Assembly: GCA_036375695.1 (NCBI GenBank)
Contig: DASVBU010000020.1
Span: forward strand, 1 to 64,000
Length of the DNA stretch: 64,000 bases
Direction: 5' to 3'
DNA from: ZC4RG35 sp036375695
GTDB lineage: Bacteria; Actinomycetota; Acidimicrobiia; Spongiisociales; ZC4RG35
Part shown: one piece after another, positions 8,577-17,102 of the stretch
Numbering within the stretch: the first letter of the stretch is position 1
How the letters are laid out: every line of letters starts with the position of its first letter
The notes under the pieces: model-generated
What the model saw: the letters and a program-made list of their open reading frames with translations, nothing else
Databases searched by the model: none
Told to the model about the DNA's origin: nothing
Program-made: the position numbers and the translations under genes

Positions 8577-9445
8577 CGGTCCGACGGCCAATTGGGGACC
8601 ACCAGGTGCCACTGGTTCGGGGCCTGCCGGATCAGGTCCTCCATCTCCTGCGCCAGGGCCTCGGTCATCTGCCTCACCTGCTCGGCCCGTTCCAGCCCCT
8701 CCGGAATCGGGATGGGGGGCCGGACGACGACCCGGTGTCCCGAGCCGTCGAAATAGCAGGCGACGGGGAAGAGCGGCGCACCGGTCCTGATGGCCAGCGT
8801 GGCGGGGCCCGGCGGAAGCGTCGTCACCTCGCCGAAGAACTTCACGGACACGCCACGGCCCCGGAGGTCGCGGTCGGAGAGCAGGGCGACCGCCTTGTTC
8901 GCCGCCAGCGCCGCCTCCAGCTTTCGCATCACCTCCGCACGGCCGGTGGCGAGAACGATCTCGATGCCGAAGTCCGCCCGCATCCGGGTGAACCAGTCGG
9001 TGACCCGCTTGTTGGGGAGGTTCTCCGCCACGGCCACAACCGGGATGCCCTCGGCGCCTGCGATCGGAGCCGCCGCCTCCCAGTTCCCCATGTGCGGCAG
9101 GGCATAGATCATCCCCTTGCCCTGGTCCCGGGCTTCCAGGATCCGCTCCAGACCGTCGACACGGGTGTTGGCGAGCATGCCGGGAACCCGGCGCTCCCTG
9201 GCCCACAGCGCCTCCGCCCAATAGCGCCCGTATGACATCAGGACGCGGCGGGCTTCGGTGCGCGCCCGGGAGGGATCGTCGAGCACCCGGGTCATGTGCC
9301 TCGTGGCCATGCGGCGGCGGCCACCGTCGAAGAGGTACCACACGAACCCGGCGGCAACGCCCAGCGCACGCGCCACGGAGCCGGGGAGGAGACCGACCAG
9401 CCCGACACCGGCGCGCAAGGCCAGGTAGGTGAGGGCGTGCTTCAC
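8573..9445 (-). CDS. PI-mannoside acyltransferase (PatA/HtrB-like)
   Basis: 290 residues from GTG 9445, chosen because it forms a GTGA overlap with the upstream gene; an in-frame ATG at 9493 would overlap by 52 bases. It belongs to the lysophospholipid/lauroyl acyltransferase family with HMGNWE (HX4E catalytic pair) near residue 116, a hydrophobic N-terminus for membrane association, and SDRDLRGRG in the second half. Between pgsA and pimA, this gene is expected to acylate the mannose of PI-mannosides using acyl-CoA. Confidence 0.88.
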   Translation of the reverse strand: MKHALTYLALRAGVGLVGLLPGSVARALGVAAGFVWYLFDGGRRRMATRHMTRVLDDPSRARTEARRVLMSYGRYWAEALWARERRVPGMLANTRVDGLERILEARDQGKGMIYALPHMGNWEAAAPIAGAEGIPVVAVAENLPNKRVTDWFTRMRADFGIEIVLATGRAEVMRKLEAALAANKAVALLSDRDLRGRGVSVKFFGEVTTLPPGPATLAIRTGAPLFPVACYFDGSGHRVVVRPPIPIPEGLERAEQVRQMTEALAQEMEDLIRQAPNQWHLVVPNWPSDR

Positions 9446-10047
9446 GGGATGGAACGGTAGGAGCGCCAGAAGCGGGTGATCACGGTGAGCCACACCAGGA
9501 CCACGAACACCCAGAGCATCGGCTCCACCTGCCCGATGATGAGACCGACGCAGAAGAGGATGATCCGCTCGGCGCGGCCCATCATCCCGCCCCTCCCGTC
9601 CAGACCCTGCGCCTCGGCACGGGCCCGCATGTAGGGAACGAGCATGGCGCCGCCCAGGCCGAGCACGATGAGCAGCAGGACCCGGGGCAGGCCGGCGCTG
9701 GCCACGGCCAGGGCCGAGAAGGAGGCGATCTCACCGAGACGGTCGAACGCGGCGTCCAGGAAGGCGCCCCGATCGGTCACGTTGTTGCTCGCCCGCGCCA
9801 CCGCGCCATCGAGGCCGTCCAGCATCGAGCCGATCAGGACGACGGTTGCGCCCAGGGCGAGCCGACCGGTTGCGATGAGGATCGCCCCGACGATCACCAC
9901 CACCAGCCCGAGCACCGTCATCGCGGTGGCAGTGAGGCCGATACGAGCCAGGCTCCGGCCTATCGGCTCCAGGAACCGGGTCACCCGCGGCCGGACCCGC
10001 ATGTCGATCACATCGTGAAAGTAGCACCCGGCCAGTTCGACGACCAT
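9442..10047 (-). CDS. pgsA: CDP-alcohol phosphatidyltransferase (PI-phosphate synthase type)
   Basis: Up to 201 residues; a second start at 10002 (MRVRPRVTRF) would give 186 residues and looks closer to homologues. The CDP-alcohol signature is complete: DGLDGAVAR, then GAFLDAAFDR with the spaced aspartates that bind metal. Six membrane segments can be drawn. Its position before the acyltransferase and pimA argues for phosphatidylinositol-phosphate synthase, which joins CDP-diacylglycerol with inositol phosphate. Sequence alone does not exclude another alcohol acceptor. Confidence 0.88.
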   Translation of the reverse strand: MVVELAGCYFHDVIDMRVRPRVTRFLEPIGRSLARIGLTATAMTVLGLVVVIVGAILIATGRLALGATVVLIGSMLDGLDGAVARASNNVTDRGAFLDAAFDRLGEIASFSALAVASAGLPRVLLLIVLGLGGAMLVPYMRARAEAQGLDGRGGMMGRAERIILFCVGLIIGQVEPMLWVFVVLVWLTVITRFWRSYRSIP

Positions 10048-10088
10048 CTTCCACCGTTAGGATCGAAGAGTCTCAACGAGGAGGTTCC

Positions 10089-12146
10089 GTGGTCCCCGAG
10101 AAAGTCCGCAACGTCGTGTTGGTGGGTCACGGAGGCAGCGGGAAGACGACTCTGGCCGAGGCGATGCTGTTCACCGCCGGGGCGACCACCCGCATGGGCT
10201 CCGTCGACAACGGCACCAGCATCCTCGATCACGAGCCCGAAGAGGTGGCCCGCAACATCTCCCTCAGCCTCGCCACCGCCACCGTCGAGTGGATGGGCCA
10301 CCGTATCAACATCATCGACAGCCCCGGCTCGCCCGACTTCGTCGGCGATGCCCGCTCCGCACTCCGCGCCGCCGACATGGCCATCTTCTGCGTCTCGGCC
10401 GTCGACGGCGTCGAGGTCCACACCGAGCAGTTGTGGCGCACCGCCGAGGAGGAGGGCATCCCGCGTTCCATCGTCATCACCAAGCTCGACCGCGAGCGCG
10501 CCAACTACACCAAGACCGTCGAGGAGCTGCGCGCCGCCTTCGGCAAGGCCATCGCCCCCATCCACGTGCCCATCGGCGAGGAGGGCTCCCTGCGCGGCCT
10601 CGTCCGTGTGGCCACCGAGCGCGCCTACGAGTACAAGACCGGCGACCCCAAGGGCACCCAAATCGACCTTCCCGACGAGGTCTCCGACCTGGTGCATCAA
10701 GCCCACACCGGCCTCATCGAGACGGTGGTCGAGACCGACGACGAGATGATGGAGGCCTACTTCGAGGGCAAGGAGCCCACACGGGACCAGATCGTCGCCA
10801 CCATCCACTCCGGCATCATCTCCGGCGAGGTCCAGCCCGTGCTCGTGACCTCGGCCACCAAGCTCGTCGGGATCGACACCCTCCTCGAGTTCATCGTCGA
10901 CTATGGCCCCAATCCGACCGAGCGGGCAATGCCCAAGATGGCGTCGGGCACCGCCCCCAACCCCGGTGCCGACGGTCCGGTCCTCGCCTACGTCTTCAAG
11001 ACCACATCCGACCCGTTCGTTGGCCGGGTGAGCATGTTCCGGGTCTACAGCGGCGAGATCACGGCCGACCAGGAGCTGGAGAACGCCCGCACGGGCGCCA
11101 AGGTCCGCCTCCACAACCTCTTCAAGATCCACGGCAAGGAGCACGTCGACGTGCCCGGGCTCCCCGTCGGCGGGATGGGCGCCGTGGCCAAGATCGATGA
11201 CCTGCGCGCCGGCGACACGCTTCGCTCCCCCGGCCTCGACGCGGTGATCGCCCCCGTCTCGTACCCGCGGCCCGTCGCCGAGATCGCCATCACGCCCCGC
11301 TCGCATCAGGACGAGGACAAGCTCTCCACCGCCCTGGCCCGCATCACCGAGGAGGACCCGACGGTCCGGGTGGAACGCCGTCCCGAGACCGGGGAGACCA
11401 TCCTGGCCGGGCTGGGCGACAGCCACGTCGAGGTGACGCTGGAGCGGATCCACCGCATGTTCGGCGTCGAGATCGATCACACCCTGCCCAAGGTCCCCTA
11501 CCGGGAGACCATCACCGCCACGGCCGAGGCAGAGGGCAAGCACAAGAAGCAGACGGGTGGCCGCGGCCAGTTCGGCGTGGCGTTCGTCCGCTTCTCGCCC
11601 CTCCCCCGCGGATCGGGCTACCAGTTCATCGACTCCATCAAGGGCGGCTCCATCCCGCGTCAGTTCATCCCGGCGGTGGACAAGGGCATCCAGGAGGCGC
11701 TGGATCGGGGCATCCTGGCGGGCTACCCGGTGATCGACGTGGCCGCCGAGGTGTACGACGGCAAGTTCCACTCGGTCGACTCCGACGAGTTGTCGTTCCG
11801 CATGGCGGGCATCGCGGCGTTCAAGGCCGCGGCCGACAAGCTCAAGCCCGTGCTGCTCGAGCCCGTGATGAGGGTGACGGTGACCGTCCCCGAAGAGGTG
11901 CTCGGGGACGTCATGGGCGACATCAACTCCCGGAGGGGCCGGGTCCTGGGCATGGAGGGCGAAGGCAACTCCCGTACGGTGACCGCCGAGGTGCCGATGG
12001 CCGAGATGAGACAGTACGCCGCAGAATTGCGATCATTGACGTCCGGTCGCGGTACCTTCGAGATGGAGTTCGACCACTACGCCGAGGTCCCGCACGCCGA
12101 AGCGCAGCAAGTGATCGAAGCCGCGCGCGCCGAACAGGACAACTAG
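10089..12146 (+). CDS. EF-G-like GTPase (FusA2-type paralogue)
   Basis: 685 residues with the five-domain EF-G layout. The P-loop GHGGSGKTT is at 13-21. The G3 motif is DSPGSPDF at 77-84 instead of DTPGHVDF, so the switch II histidine needed for ribosome-stimulated GTP hydrolysis is a serine. The G4 motif reads TKLD (131-134) instead of NKMD. Domain IV has GGRGQFG and domain V ends normally. These changes mark the EF-G2-like paralogues whose function is poorly known, so this is probably not the housekeeping EF-G. It is followed 11 bases later by citrate synthase. Confidence 0.88.
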   Translation: MVPEKVRNVVLVGHGGSGKTTLAEAMLFTAGATTRMGSVDNGTSILDHEPEEVARNISLSLATATVEWMGHRINIIDSPGSPDFVGDARSALRAADMAIFCVSAVDGVEVHTEQLWRTAEEEGIPRSIVITKLDRERANYTKTVEELRAAFGKAIAPIHVPIGEEGSLRGLVRVATERAYEYKTGDPKGTQIDLPDEVSDLVHQAHTGLIETVVETDDEMMEAYFEGKEPTRDQIVATIHSGIISGEVQPVLVTSATKLVGIDTLLEFIVDYGPNPTERAMPKMASGTAPNPGADGPVLAYVFKTTSDPFVGRVSMFRVYSGEITADQELENARTGAKVRLHNLFKIHGKEHVDVPGLPVGGMGAVAKIDDLRAGDTLRSPGLDAVIAPVSYPRPVAEIAITPRSHQDEDKLSTALARITEEDPTVRVERRPETGETILAGLGDSHVEVTLERIHRMFGVEIDHTLPKVPYRETITATAEAEGKHKKQTGGRGQFGVAFVRFSPLPRGSGYQFIDSIKGGSIPRQFIPAVDKGIQEALDRGILAGYPVIDVAAEVYDGKFHSVDSDELSFRMAGIAAFKAAADKLKPVLLEPVMRVTVTVPEEVLGDVMGDINSRRGRVLGMEGEGNSRTVTAEVPMAEMRQYAAELRSLTSGRGTFEMEFDHYAEVPHAEAQQVIEAARAEQDN

Positions 12147-12157
12147 GAAAGGAATCC

Positions 12158-13441
12158 ATGCCCGACGCCGTACTCCGCTACGGAGACAAAGAAATGACCC
12201 TGCCGGTGCGCACCGGCACCCACGGTGACGCCGCCATCGACATCTCCCAGCTGCGCTCCACGCTGGGCCTGGTCACGCTGGACAGTGGCTTCGGCAACAC
12301 CGCGGAGGGTGAGGGCGCGATCAGCTTCATCGACGGCGAGGCCGGGCATCTCAGCTACCGCGGCTACCCCATCGAGCAACTCGCCGAGAACGCCTCGTTC
12401 CTCGAGGTGGCCTATCTCCTCCAGTACGGCGAGCTGCCCACCAAGGCGGAGCTGGAGTCGTACGAGGACTCGATCCGCCGTCACACGCTGATCCGGGAGG
12501 ACATGAAGCATCTCTTCGAGGCGTTCCCCCATTCGGCCCACCCGATGCAGATCCTCGCCTCGGCGGTCTCGGCCATGGCCACCTACTACCCCGACGCTTT
12601 GAACCCGCTCGACGAGGAGGCCGTGGACATCAGCGCCCGCCGGCTGATCGCCAAGACACCGACGATGGTCGCCTGGTCCTACAAGTACCGGGTCTCCCAG
12701 CCGTACATCTACCCGGACAACACCAAGGACTACGCGTCCAACTTCCTCAAGATGATGTTCTCGGTGCCGGCCGAGGAGTACATCCCCGACCCGGTCGTGG
12801 CGAAGGCGTTGAACCTGCTCCTGGTCCTCCACGCCGACCACGGGCAGAACTGCTCCTCCTCGGCGGTCCGGCTCGTCGGCTCGAGCCACTCCAACATCTT
12901 CAGCTCGGTGGCGGCCGGGATCCACGCACTGGCGGGCCCGCTGCACGGCGGCGCCAATCAGGCCGTCCTGGAGATGCTCGAAGACCTGCACGAGAGCGGG
13001 ATGGACATCGCCACGGCGGTGAAGAGGGCCAAGGACAAGAACGATCCCTTCCGGCTCATGGGCTTCGGCCACCGGGTGTACAAGAACTTCGATCCCCGGG
13101 CGATCATCCTCAAGAAGTCGGCCGACGAGGTGCTGGACTCTTTGGGCATCGACGACCCGCTTCTCGACCTGGCCCGACAGCTCGAGGAGGTGGCCCTCAA
13201 CGACGACTACTTCATCGAGCGGAAGCTCTACCCCAACGTCGACTTCTACTCGGGGATCATCTATCGGGCCATAGGGTTCCCGGCCGACATGTTCACGGTC
13301 TTGTTCGCCATCGGCCGCATGCCGGGCTGGATCGCCCAGTTCCGGGAGCTGCTGTCGGACCCGGGGACCCGGATCTTCCGTCCCCGCCAGCTCTACGTGG
13401 GCCCGGCGACACGGGACTATGTGCCCCTGGATCAACGCTGA
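12158..13441 (+). CDS. gltA: citrate synthase
   Basis: 427 residues, normal for hexameric type II citrate synthase. ATG is preceded by AGGAAAGGAATCC, a fair ribosome site. Active-site parts are visible: LHADHGQN (about 225), GPLHGGANQAVLEML, FGHRVYKNFDPRA with the catalytic His near 305, and the Asp in YPNVDFYSG near 360. It condenses oxaloacetate with acetyl-CoA at the entry of the TCA cycle. It is probably co-transcribed with the EF-G-like gene. Confidence 0.96.
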   Translation: MPDAVLRYGDKEMTLPVRTGTHGDAAIDISQLRSTLGLVTLDSGFGNTAEGEGAISFIDGEAGHLSYRGYPIEQLAENASFLEVAYLLQYGELPTKAELESYEDSIRRHTLIREDMKHLFEAFPHSAHPMQILASAVSAMATYYPDALNPLDEEAVDISARRLIAKTPTMVAWSYKYRVSQPYIYPDNTKDYASNFLKMMFSVPAEEYIPDPVVAKALNLLLVLHADHGQNCSSSAVRLVGSSHSNIFSSVAAGIHALAGPLHGGANQAVLEMLEDLHESGMDIATAVKRAKDKNDPFRLMGFGHRVYKNFDPRAIILKKSADEVLDSLGIDDPLLDLARQLEEVALNDDYFIERKLYPNVDFYSGIIYRAIGFPADMFTVLFAIGRMPGWIAQFRELLSDPGTRIFRPRQLYVGPATRDYVPLDQR

Positions 13442-13454
13442 CAGCTTCGGGCGC

Positions 13455-13943
13455 TCAGACCGGCTGGACCGGCTCCACGTAGGGGTCGCCGACGACCGAC
13501 CCGTCGACACCGTCGACCAGCACCAGAGCCCGACGGTCCGGTGGCTCCGTGGCCGCGTAGAGCACCACCGACCAGTGGGGCCGCGCCCGGAGGCCGCCGA
13601 AGCGCATCACGGCCGAGGCATGGCCCACCGGGAAGTCGACCGCCCCGCCCGCGATCCGAAGCGCCCTGTGCTCGTCGATCTCGAGAGGCCACGAGGAGGC
13701 GAACAGCCACGCCGCGATCAGGGCGAAACCGATGGCGACCAGCCAGCCCTGCGGAAGAGTCGGCACCGAGAGTGCGGCGAATACCACCATGATCCATCCC
13801 GACGCCCTCCGTCTCGCCGGCGGGGGGAACCGGTACGGACCGACGACGTTGGCGTCGAGCTCCTCCTCGATGTCGAGCTTCTCGGCGAGCTCGGCGTCGA
13901 TGTGGATGCCTTCTCGACCGACCCTGCGCTCTTCGTCGCTCAT
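13455..13943 (-). CDS. uncharacterised membrane protein downstream of thrS
   Basis: 162 residues. The first 45 are acidic and soluble (MSDEERRVGREGIHIDAE), then two adjacent hydrophobic segments (about 50-64 and 68-86) and a C-terminal soluble part rich in beta-type residues (VVLYAATEPPDRRALVLVDG) that recalls small PH-like membrane proteins. ATG at 13943 overlaps the thrS stop as ATGA. No family recognised with confidence; it may assist the envelope, but that is a guess. Convergent with citrate synthase. Confidence 0.7.
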   Translation of the reverse strand: MSDEERRVGREGIHIDAELAEKLDIEEELDANVVGPYRFPPPARRRASGWIMVVFAALSVPTLPQGWLVAIGFALIAAWLFASSWPLEIDEHRALRIAGGAVDFPVGHASAVMRFGGLRARPHWSVVLYAATEPPDRRALVLVDGVDGSVVGDPYVEPVQPV

Positions 13944-15877
13944 GCCGGTTCCGCCGCCAATTCGGCCACCCGGGCCACTGCCTCTGCCAGCGGCACACCC
14001 CGGGTATCCCGATCCTCGCCATAGAGACGCAGGCCCACCGTCCCGTGCTCGACGTCCTGGTCGCCCACGACCACCACGAACGGATGCTTCTGAGTGATCG
14101 CCCGACGGATCTTGTCCCCCACCGTCTCCGTCGAGCGGTCGACCTCGACCCGCAGTCCGGCTTGCCCGAACGCGGCGGCCACGGCTTCGGCGTAGTCGAC
14201 GTGGCGGTCGGCGACGGGCACCACGGTGACCTGGACCGGTGCCAGCCAGGCGGGGAAGGCACCGGCATAGTGCTCGACGAGGATCCCGATGAACCGCTCG
14301 ATCGACCCTGCCTTGGCGCAATGGACCATGTACGGCCGCATGGGGACGTTCCCCGGTGAGACGTACTCCAGCTGGAACAGCTCGGGGTTGTTGAAGTCGA
14401 GCTGGACGGTCCCCATCTGCCACCGGCGGCCGATGGCATCCTTGACGTGGATGTCGATCTTGGGGCCATAGAAGGCACCCTCGCCGGGTGCGATCACGTA
14501 GTCGACGCCCTCGGCCTCGAGCGCCTCGGCGAGCAGCTGCTCGGCGATCTCCCATTGCCTCGTCTCACCGACCGACTTCTCGGGACGGGTGCTCAACTCG
14601 GCCGAGATCAGTGATCGGTCGAAGCCGAAGGTCTCCTGCCACTCCAGCACGAACCGAAGTTGATGCCGGAGCTCGTCACCCAGCTGCTCCTCCGTGCAGA
14701 AGGTGTGGGAGTCATCCTGGGTGAACCCGCGGATCCTGAGGAGGCCGTGGACGACCCCCGACTTCTCGTAGCGATACACGGTGCCCAGCTCGGAGAAGCG
14801 GAGCGGCAGGTCGCGGTACGACCGCGTCCGACTCATGTAGATGAGGATGTGACCCGGGCAGTTCATGGGCTTGACCTGGTACTCCACGTCGTTGTCCATG
14901 ACCATGCGGGGGTACATGTTCTCGGCGTAATAGTCGAGGTGACCCGAGGTCCGCCACAGGTCCGCCTTCATCAGGTGTGGCGTGAACACGAACTCGAACC
15001 CGTACTTCTCGTGCATCGCACGGCTGCGGTCTTCGACGATCTTGCGCAGCATCCCGCCTTTGGGATGCCAGACCGCGAGACCGGAGCCGATCTGGCCGGG
15101 GAAGCTGAACAGGTCCAGCTCCGGACCGAGCCGGCGGTGGTCCCGCCTCTCCGCCTCATCGAGACGATGCAGATAATCCTCGAGCTCGGCCCGGGAGGGC
15201 CAGGCGGTTCCGTAGATCCGCTGCAGCTGGTCGCGGTTCTCGTCGCCCCGCCAGTAGGCGCCGGAGCTGCGCAGCAGCTTCACGGCCGGGATCCGGCCGG
15301 TCGACGGTAGATGGGGACCGCGGCAGAGGTCGATGAAACCGTCGTTCCGGTAGGCGGTCACGATCTCTTCGCCGGAGACCTCGCTCGGGTCGACCGACTC
15401 GATGATCTCCACCTTGTACTTGTGGTCGGCGAAGACCTCGAGCGCCTCGTCTCGATCGAGCACCACCCTCTCGAACGGCTGGTCCTCCTCGATGATCCGA
15501 TGCATCCGGGCCTCGATGCGCTCCAGGTCGTCCGGAGAGAACGGCGTCTCGACGTCGAAGTCGTAGTAGAAGCCGTCCTCGATGGGCGGGCCGATGGCGA
15601 AGGTGGCGCCGGGGAACTCGGCCAGCACCGCCTGGGCGAGGACGTGGGCGGAGGAGTGCCGCAGGATGTGCAGCCCCTCGGGGTCCTTCAAGGTGATCAC
15701 CTGGAAGTCACCGCCCTCGGTGATCGGCCGGCTCAGGTCGATGAGCTGGCCGTTGACCTTGACCGCGACGGCGGCCTCGGCGAGACGCGGGCCGATGGAT
15801 CGAGCGACCTCGAGGCCGGTCACGCCGTCGGGATGCTCGACCTCGGAACCGTCCGGATACTTGAGTACTACAGCCAA
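13940..15877 (-). CDS. thrS: threonyl-tRNA synthetase
   Basis: About 645 residues from TTG 15877 (LAVVLKYPDG); the frame extends to 15988 but the extra residues resemble no ThrRS start and would overlap the divergent gene. It contains a TGS domain, the editing-domain HSSAHVLAQAV motif, zinc and substrate parts around MNCPGHILIY, class II motif 2 near RFSELGTVYRYEKSG, motif 3 in GSIERFIGILVEHYAGAFP, and a C-terminal anticodon-binding domain. No ATG or GTG fits the start, so TTG use is likely. It charges tRNA-Thr and edits mis-charged serine. Confidence 0.95.
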   Translation of the reverse strand: MAVVLKYPDGSEVEHPDGVTGLEVARSIGPRLAEAAVAVKVNGQLIDLSRPITEGGDFQVITLKDPEGLHILRHSSAHVLAQAVLAEFPGATFAIGPPIEDGFYYDFDVETPFSPDDLERIEARMHRIIEEDQPFERVVLDRDEALEVFADHKYKVEIIESVDPSEVSGEEIVTAYRNDGFIDLCRGPHLPSTGRIPAVKLLRSSGAYWRGDENRDQLQRIYGTAWPSRAELEDYLHRLDEAERRDHRRLGPELDLFSFPGQIGSGLAVWHPKGGMLRKIVEDRSRAMHEKYGFEFVFTPHLMKADLWRTSGHLDYYAENMYPRMVMDNDVEYQVKPMNCPGHILIYMSRTRSYRDLPLRFSELGTVYRYEKSGVVHGLLRIRGFTQDDSHTFCTEEQLGDELRHQLRFVLEWQETFGFDRSLISAELSTRPEKSVGETRQWEIAEQLLAEALEAEGVDYVIAPGEGAFYGPKIDIHVKDAIGRRWQMGTVQLDFNNPELFQLEYVSPGNVPMRPYMVHCAKAGSIERFIGILVEHYAGAFPAWLAPVQVTVVPVADRHVDYAEAVAAAFGQAGLRVEVDRSTETVGDKIRRAITQKHPFVVVVGDQDVEHGTVGLRLYGEDRDTRGVPLAEAVARVAELAAEPA

Positions 15878-15955
15878 GGTCTCACTCGCTAGCCTGTCGC
15901 CGCAGAGTAGTGACGGCATTTCGTGTAGCCGTCGTCGAGCAGAGGGATCGATTAC

Positions 15956-16786
15956 ATGGACGCTCTTCAGTTGGTCGAGTCGCTGCATCCTGGGACCAGT
16001 GTCAGGGAGCTCGCGGCCGGCGCGAACCGGGTATTTCGCGTGACCACGCCCACGGGCGCCACGTCGATCGTCAAGGTGTACCCGGTGGCGTCACGGGAAC
16101 GACGAGAGCGGCGCGCCCTCGAGGCATTGGCCGGGGTGGAAGGGGTACCTCGCATCCTCGGCAACGGTGCCGAGGGTGATCTGGCGTGGCTGCACATGAC
16201 CGACGCCGGCAGCTGGAACCTCGCATCCCTCCCCCGCAACGACGACACCCTCGAGGCGGCAGGACGCATCCTCCGCGGCCTGCACAGCGCCGACGCATCC
16301 ATCACCAACCTCACCGTCGGTATCGACGCCGATTACGTCCAGAGCCACTTCCGATCCACGTTGGAGCGTCTCGAGCGCTACCGCCGCCGGTTCGAGATGG
16401 ATCGGGGCGTTCTGGAGAAGGCCATGGAGATCGAGCCGCCGCTGGCGACCGATCCCGTCCCCATCCACACCAGACCCACTCCGAACAAGTTCATCGTCAA
16501 CGAGGAGGGCAAAGTCTCCCTCGTCGACTGGGAATGGGCGACACTGGGCCCACCGGAGCACGATCTCACCCTGGCGGTGTGGCAATTCGCCATGCACTTC
16601 GGGGAGGACGCCGCCGCCGCCTTTCGCCGTGGCTACGGCGCCGAGTTGCCGGAGAGCCGGTATCGCTCCTGGGTCGCCTACCACTCCGCCGTGATGATGC
16701 TCGACGCCGCCGAGGTGCGGGAGGGCCGGCTCGGCGACCTCTCCTACCTGGTGGACGAGCTCACCAGCGCGGTGCTCGGCTCCTGA
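15956..16786 (+). CDS. APH/choline-kinase-fold phosphotransferase-like protein, catalytic Asp missing
   Basis: 276 residues with the aminoglycoside-phosphotransferase fold: N-lobe ANRVFRVTTP and SIVKVYPV (ATP Lys), and C-lobe LVDWEWATLGPPEHDL equivalent to the metal-binding DFG. Where the family has HGDLHxxN, this protein reads IHTRPTPN (170-177), so the catalytic Asp position is Thr172. Phosphotransfer may be lost or use another base. Divergent from thrS with 78 bases between starts; substrate unknown. Confidence 0.75.
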   Translation: MDALQLVESLHPGTSVRELAAGANRVFRVTTPTGATSIVKVYPVASRERRERRALEALAGVEGVPRILGNGAEGDLAWLHMTDAGSWNLASLPRNDDTLEAAGRILRGLHSADASITNLTVGIDADYVQSHFRSTLERLERYRRRFEMDRGVLEKAMEIEPPLATDPVPIHTRPTPNKFIVNEEGKVSLVDWEWATLGPPEHDLTLAVWQFAMHFGEDAAAAFRRGYGAELPESRYRSWVAYHSAVMMLDAAEVREGRLGDLSYLVDELTSAVLGS

Positions 16787-16828
16787 CCGAAATACCGGGT
16801 TTTCCACAGCATGCCGCTTAGCCTTCGA

Positions 16829-16850
16829 CACGCCTTTGGCGTGAAGGAGG
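16829..16850 (+). promoter_or_regulatory. hairpin directly followed by a strong Shine-Dalgarno
   Basis: CACGCC-TTT-GGCGTG forms a 6-bp stem at 16829-16843 and is followed at once by AAGGAGG (16844-16850), 6 bases before the ATG of the zinc-ribbon gene. The stem could end the upstream transcript or hide and present the ribosome site. Confidence 0.5.
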
Positions 16851-16856
16851 ACGGAC

Positions 16857-17063
16857 ATGCTCGAAGCGCTCGTCGTTGCGACTGCAACCACAGGCCTGTT
16901 CGCCTTGGCCAAAGGGTTCAGGGGACATGAGCGGTTGGCGGAACCCGCGGTCATGGCCGTGCATCGCGAGGAACGGGTCGACGATCTCCCGTGCCCGTGG
17001 TGCTACGCACCCACCAGCGAGAACGACCGACGCTGCCGCGGGTGCGGTCGTCAGTTCGGCTGA
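16857..17063 (+). CDS. small membrane-anchored zinc-ribbon protein
   Basis: 68 residues: a hydrophobic N-terminal segment (LEALVVATATTGLFALAKGF), a polar linker, and a zinc ribbon with CPWCYAPT followed by CRGCGRQFG. The near-perfect AAGGAGG ribosome site supports a real gene despite the small size. The layout suggests a metal-binding protein held at the membrane or on a partner protein. Function unknown. It lies 40 bases before the patatin gene. Confidence 0.7.
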   Translation: MLEALVVATATTGLFALAKGFRGHERLAEPAVMAVHREERVDDLPCPWCYAPTSENDRRCRGCGRQFG

Positions 17064-17102
17064 GGAGCCGATAGGCCTCTTCCGGCCCTTATCGTGTCGA
17101 GC

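Noticed and set aside
10008..11771. Open minus-strand frame of 587 codons opposite the EF-G-like gene
   Set aside because: Complement of clear EF-G domains; composition typical of antisense frames in GC-rich genes.
15878..15955. T-box leader before thrS
   Set aside because: The gap to the divergent gene is only 78 bases and lacks the T-box core and a specifier stem.
15878..15988. Upstream extension of thrS to 15988
   Set aside because: Would overlap the divergent phosphotransferase start and adds residues unlike any ThrRS N-terminus.
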